Assembly: GCA_913060975.1 (NCBI GenBank)
Contig: CAJXVC010000005.1
Location: forward strand, 1 to 64,000
Source of the DNA: an uncultured Gammaproteobacteria bacterium
Lineage (GTDB): Bacteria > Pseudomonadota > Gammaproteobacteria > Pseudomonadales > Pseudohongiellaceae
Direction of reading: 5' to 3'
DNA: 64,000 bases
Shown here: in pieces, positions 63,701 through 64,000 of the stretch
Layout: each line of letters opens with the position of its first letter
Numbering within the stretch: position 1 is the stretch's first letter
The notes under the pieces: model-generated
The model's input: only the letters and a program-made list of their open reading frames with translations
The model's database searches: none
What the model was told of the DNA's origin: nothing
Made by a program: the position numbers and the translations under genes

Positions 63701-64000
63701 ATGACAAACAGAATCAGCAGCATTACAAACCGCTTGCGGTCGAACAGCGCCAAACTTTGTGTTGGACTGCTGGCTGTGCTGTTAAGCAGTTGTGGCGTCA
63801 ACAACGTTGTTATCGAAGGCAACTTTCCGACTCCGAATATTACCAAGATGCCCGTCACAGTGGCGGTCTATTATGATGACGCGTTACGCGATTTTTCCTA
63901 TATCGAGTATTCCGAAACCGGGCAGGAGGAATACAATATTGAAAGCGGGGTCTCCCACATCGAGTTGTTCAATGCCATTCTGCCGGCCATGTTTGAAAAC
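63701..64000 (+). CDS. Predicted lipoprotein (3' end beyond window)
   Basis: The frame from ATG 63701 stays open for 100 codons to the window edge. MTNRISSITNRLRSNSAK is a basic leader, followed by a hydrophobic core ending LLSSCG, a lipobox with Cys near residue 32. The mature part begins with polar strands (MPVTVAVYYDDALRDFSY). It follows the second VWA gene by 36 bp on the same strand and probably belongs to the same operon. Not recognised; the C-terminal part is unseen. Confidence 0.7.
   Translation, partial: MTNRISSITNRLRSNSAKLCVGLLAVLLSSCGVNNVVIEGNFPTPNITKMPVTVAVYYDDALRDFSYIEYSETGQEEYNIESGVSHIELFNAILPAMFEN

Noticed and set aside
51384..64000. Zorya-type phage defence (ZorA/ZorB with helicase or nuclease)
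   Set aside because: The channel is MotA-like, but there is no OmpA-type ZorB, no ZorC or ZorD, and no nuclease or helicase in the run; the many lipoproteins and PEGA/TPR proteins point to an envelope structure.
51384..64000. Gliding motility / type 9 secretion machinery
   Set aside because: Only the SUMF1-type fold is shared; GldL, GldM, GldN and Sov-type proteins are absent, and the organism is not a Bacteroidetes member.

Overview
This window is a chromosomal segment of a Gammaproteobacterium. Every informative housekeeping gene (slmA, algC, coaBC, cmoA/cmoB, ftsYEX-rpoH, thiSG-trmB, gmk/rpoZ/spoT, rpmBG, yicC, rph, pyrE) is of gammaproteobacterial type, and the gene order is close to that of Pseudomonas and related marine orders. 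Base composition is moderately GC-rich. No rRNA, tRNA, CRISPR array, plasmid or prophage genes were seen. The genus cannot be fixed from the sequence alone.

Layout. 1-5.5 kb: a mixed accessory stretch with the 3' remnant of a LysE-type exporter cut by a 22-bp inverted repeat, a methionine aminopeptidase, an AAC(6')-like acetyltransferase, small membrane proteins, a zinc-ribbon/M50 membrane protease homologue, a methyltransferase and a SET-domain protein. 5.5-12.9 kb: an 8-bp tandem repeat, a PPC (DUF296) protein, a Gfa-like protein, a DUF938 methyltransferase, yaaA, a TRAP transporter (dctQ, dctM, with dctP converging from the other strand) and an acyl-CoA thioesterase. 12.9-24.3 kb: uvrD with a probable LexA box, a small lipoprotein, glutaryl-CoA dehydrogenase, an alpha/beta hydrolase, ubiA, recG, ridA, spoT, rpoZ. 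24.3-34.7 kb: the usual gmk-rpoZ-spoT run is split by an opposite-strand DUF2975/HTH pair, followed by gmk, yicC, rph, pyrE, slmA, argB, algC, coaBC (with dut absent from its usual place), radC, rpmB, rpmG. 34.8-51.2 kb: a RAYT-type transposase-like gene with a damaged HUH motif, cmoAB, a methyltransferase/YgjP pair, trmB-thiG-thiS-DUF423, rpoH, ftsX-ftsE-ftsY, rsmD, a YheT-type hydrolase, coaD, mutM and a lone hyuA.

The most unusual part is 51.4-64.0 kb. It is a long co-directional run, mostly with overlapping or nearly abutting genes, that runs off the right edge. In order it encodes: a periplasmic helical-repeat protein with a TonB-like C-terminus; a serine-rich lipoprotein; a second predicted lipoprotein; a TPR protein with one membrane anchor; a membrane-anchored PEGA-repeat plus SUMF1-fold protein; a small acidic exported protein; a MotA/TolQ/ExbB-type proton channel; a divergent actin/Hsp70-like cytoplasmic protein; two membrane-anchored von Willebrand A (VWA) proteins that share an S-F-L-D-V-x2-C-G-F-G-A signature in the membrane helix; and the start of a further lipoprotein. 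My inference is that this is an envelope-spanning, probably proton-motive-force-driven apparatus in which the two VWA proteins stand in for ExbD/TolR/MotB. I recognise no characterised system with this composition, and its function is unknown.
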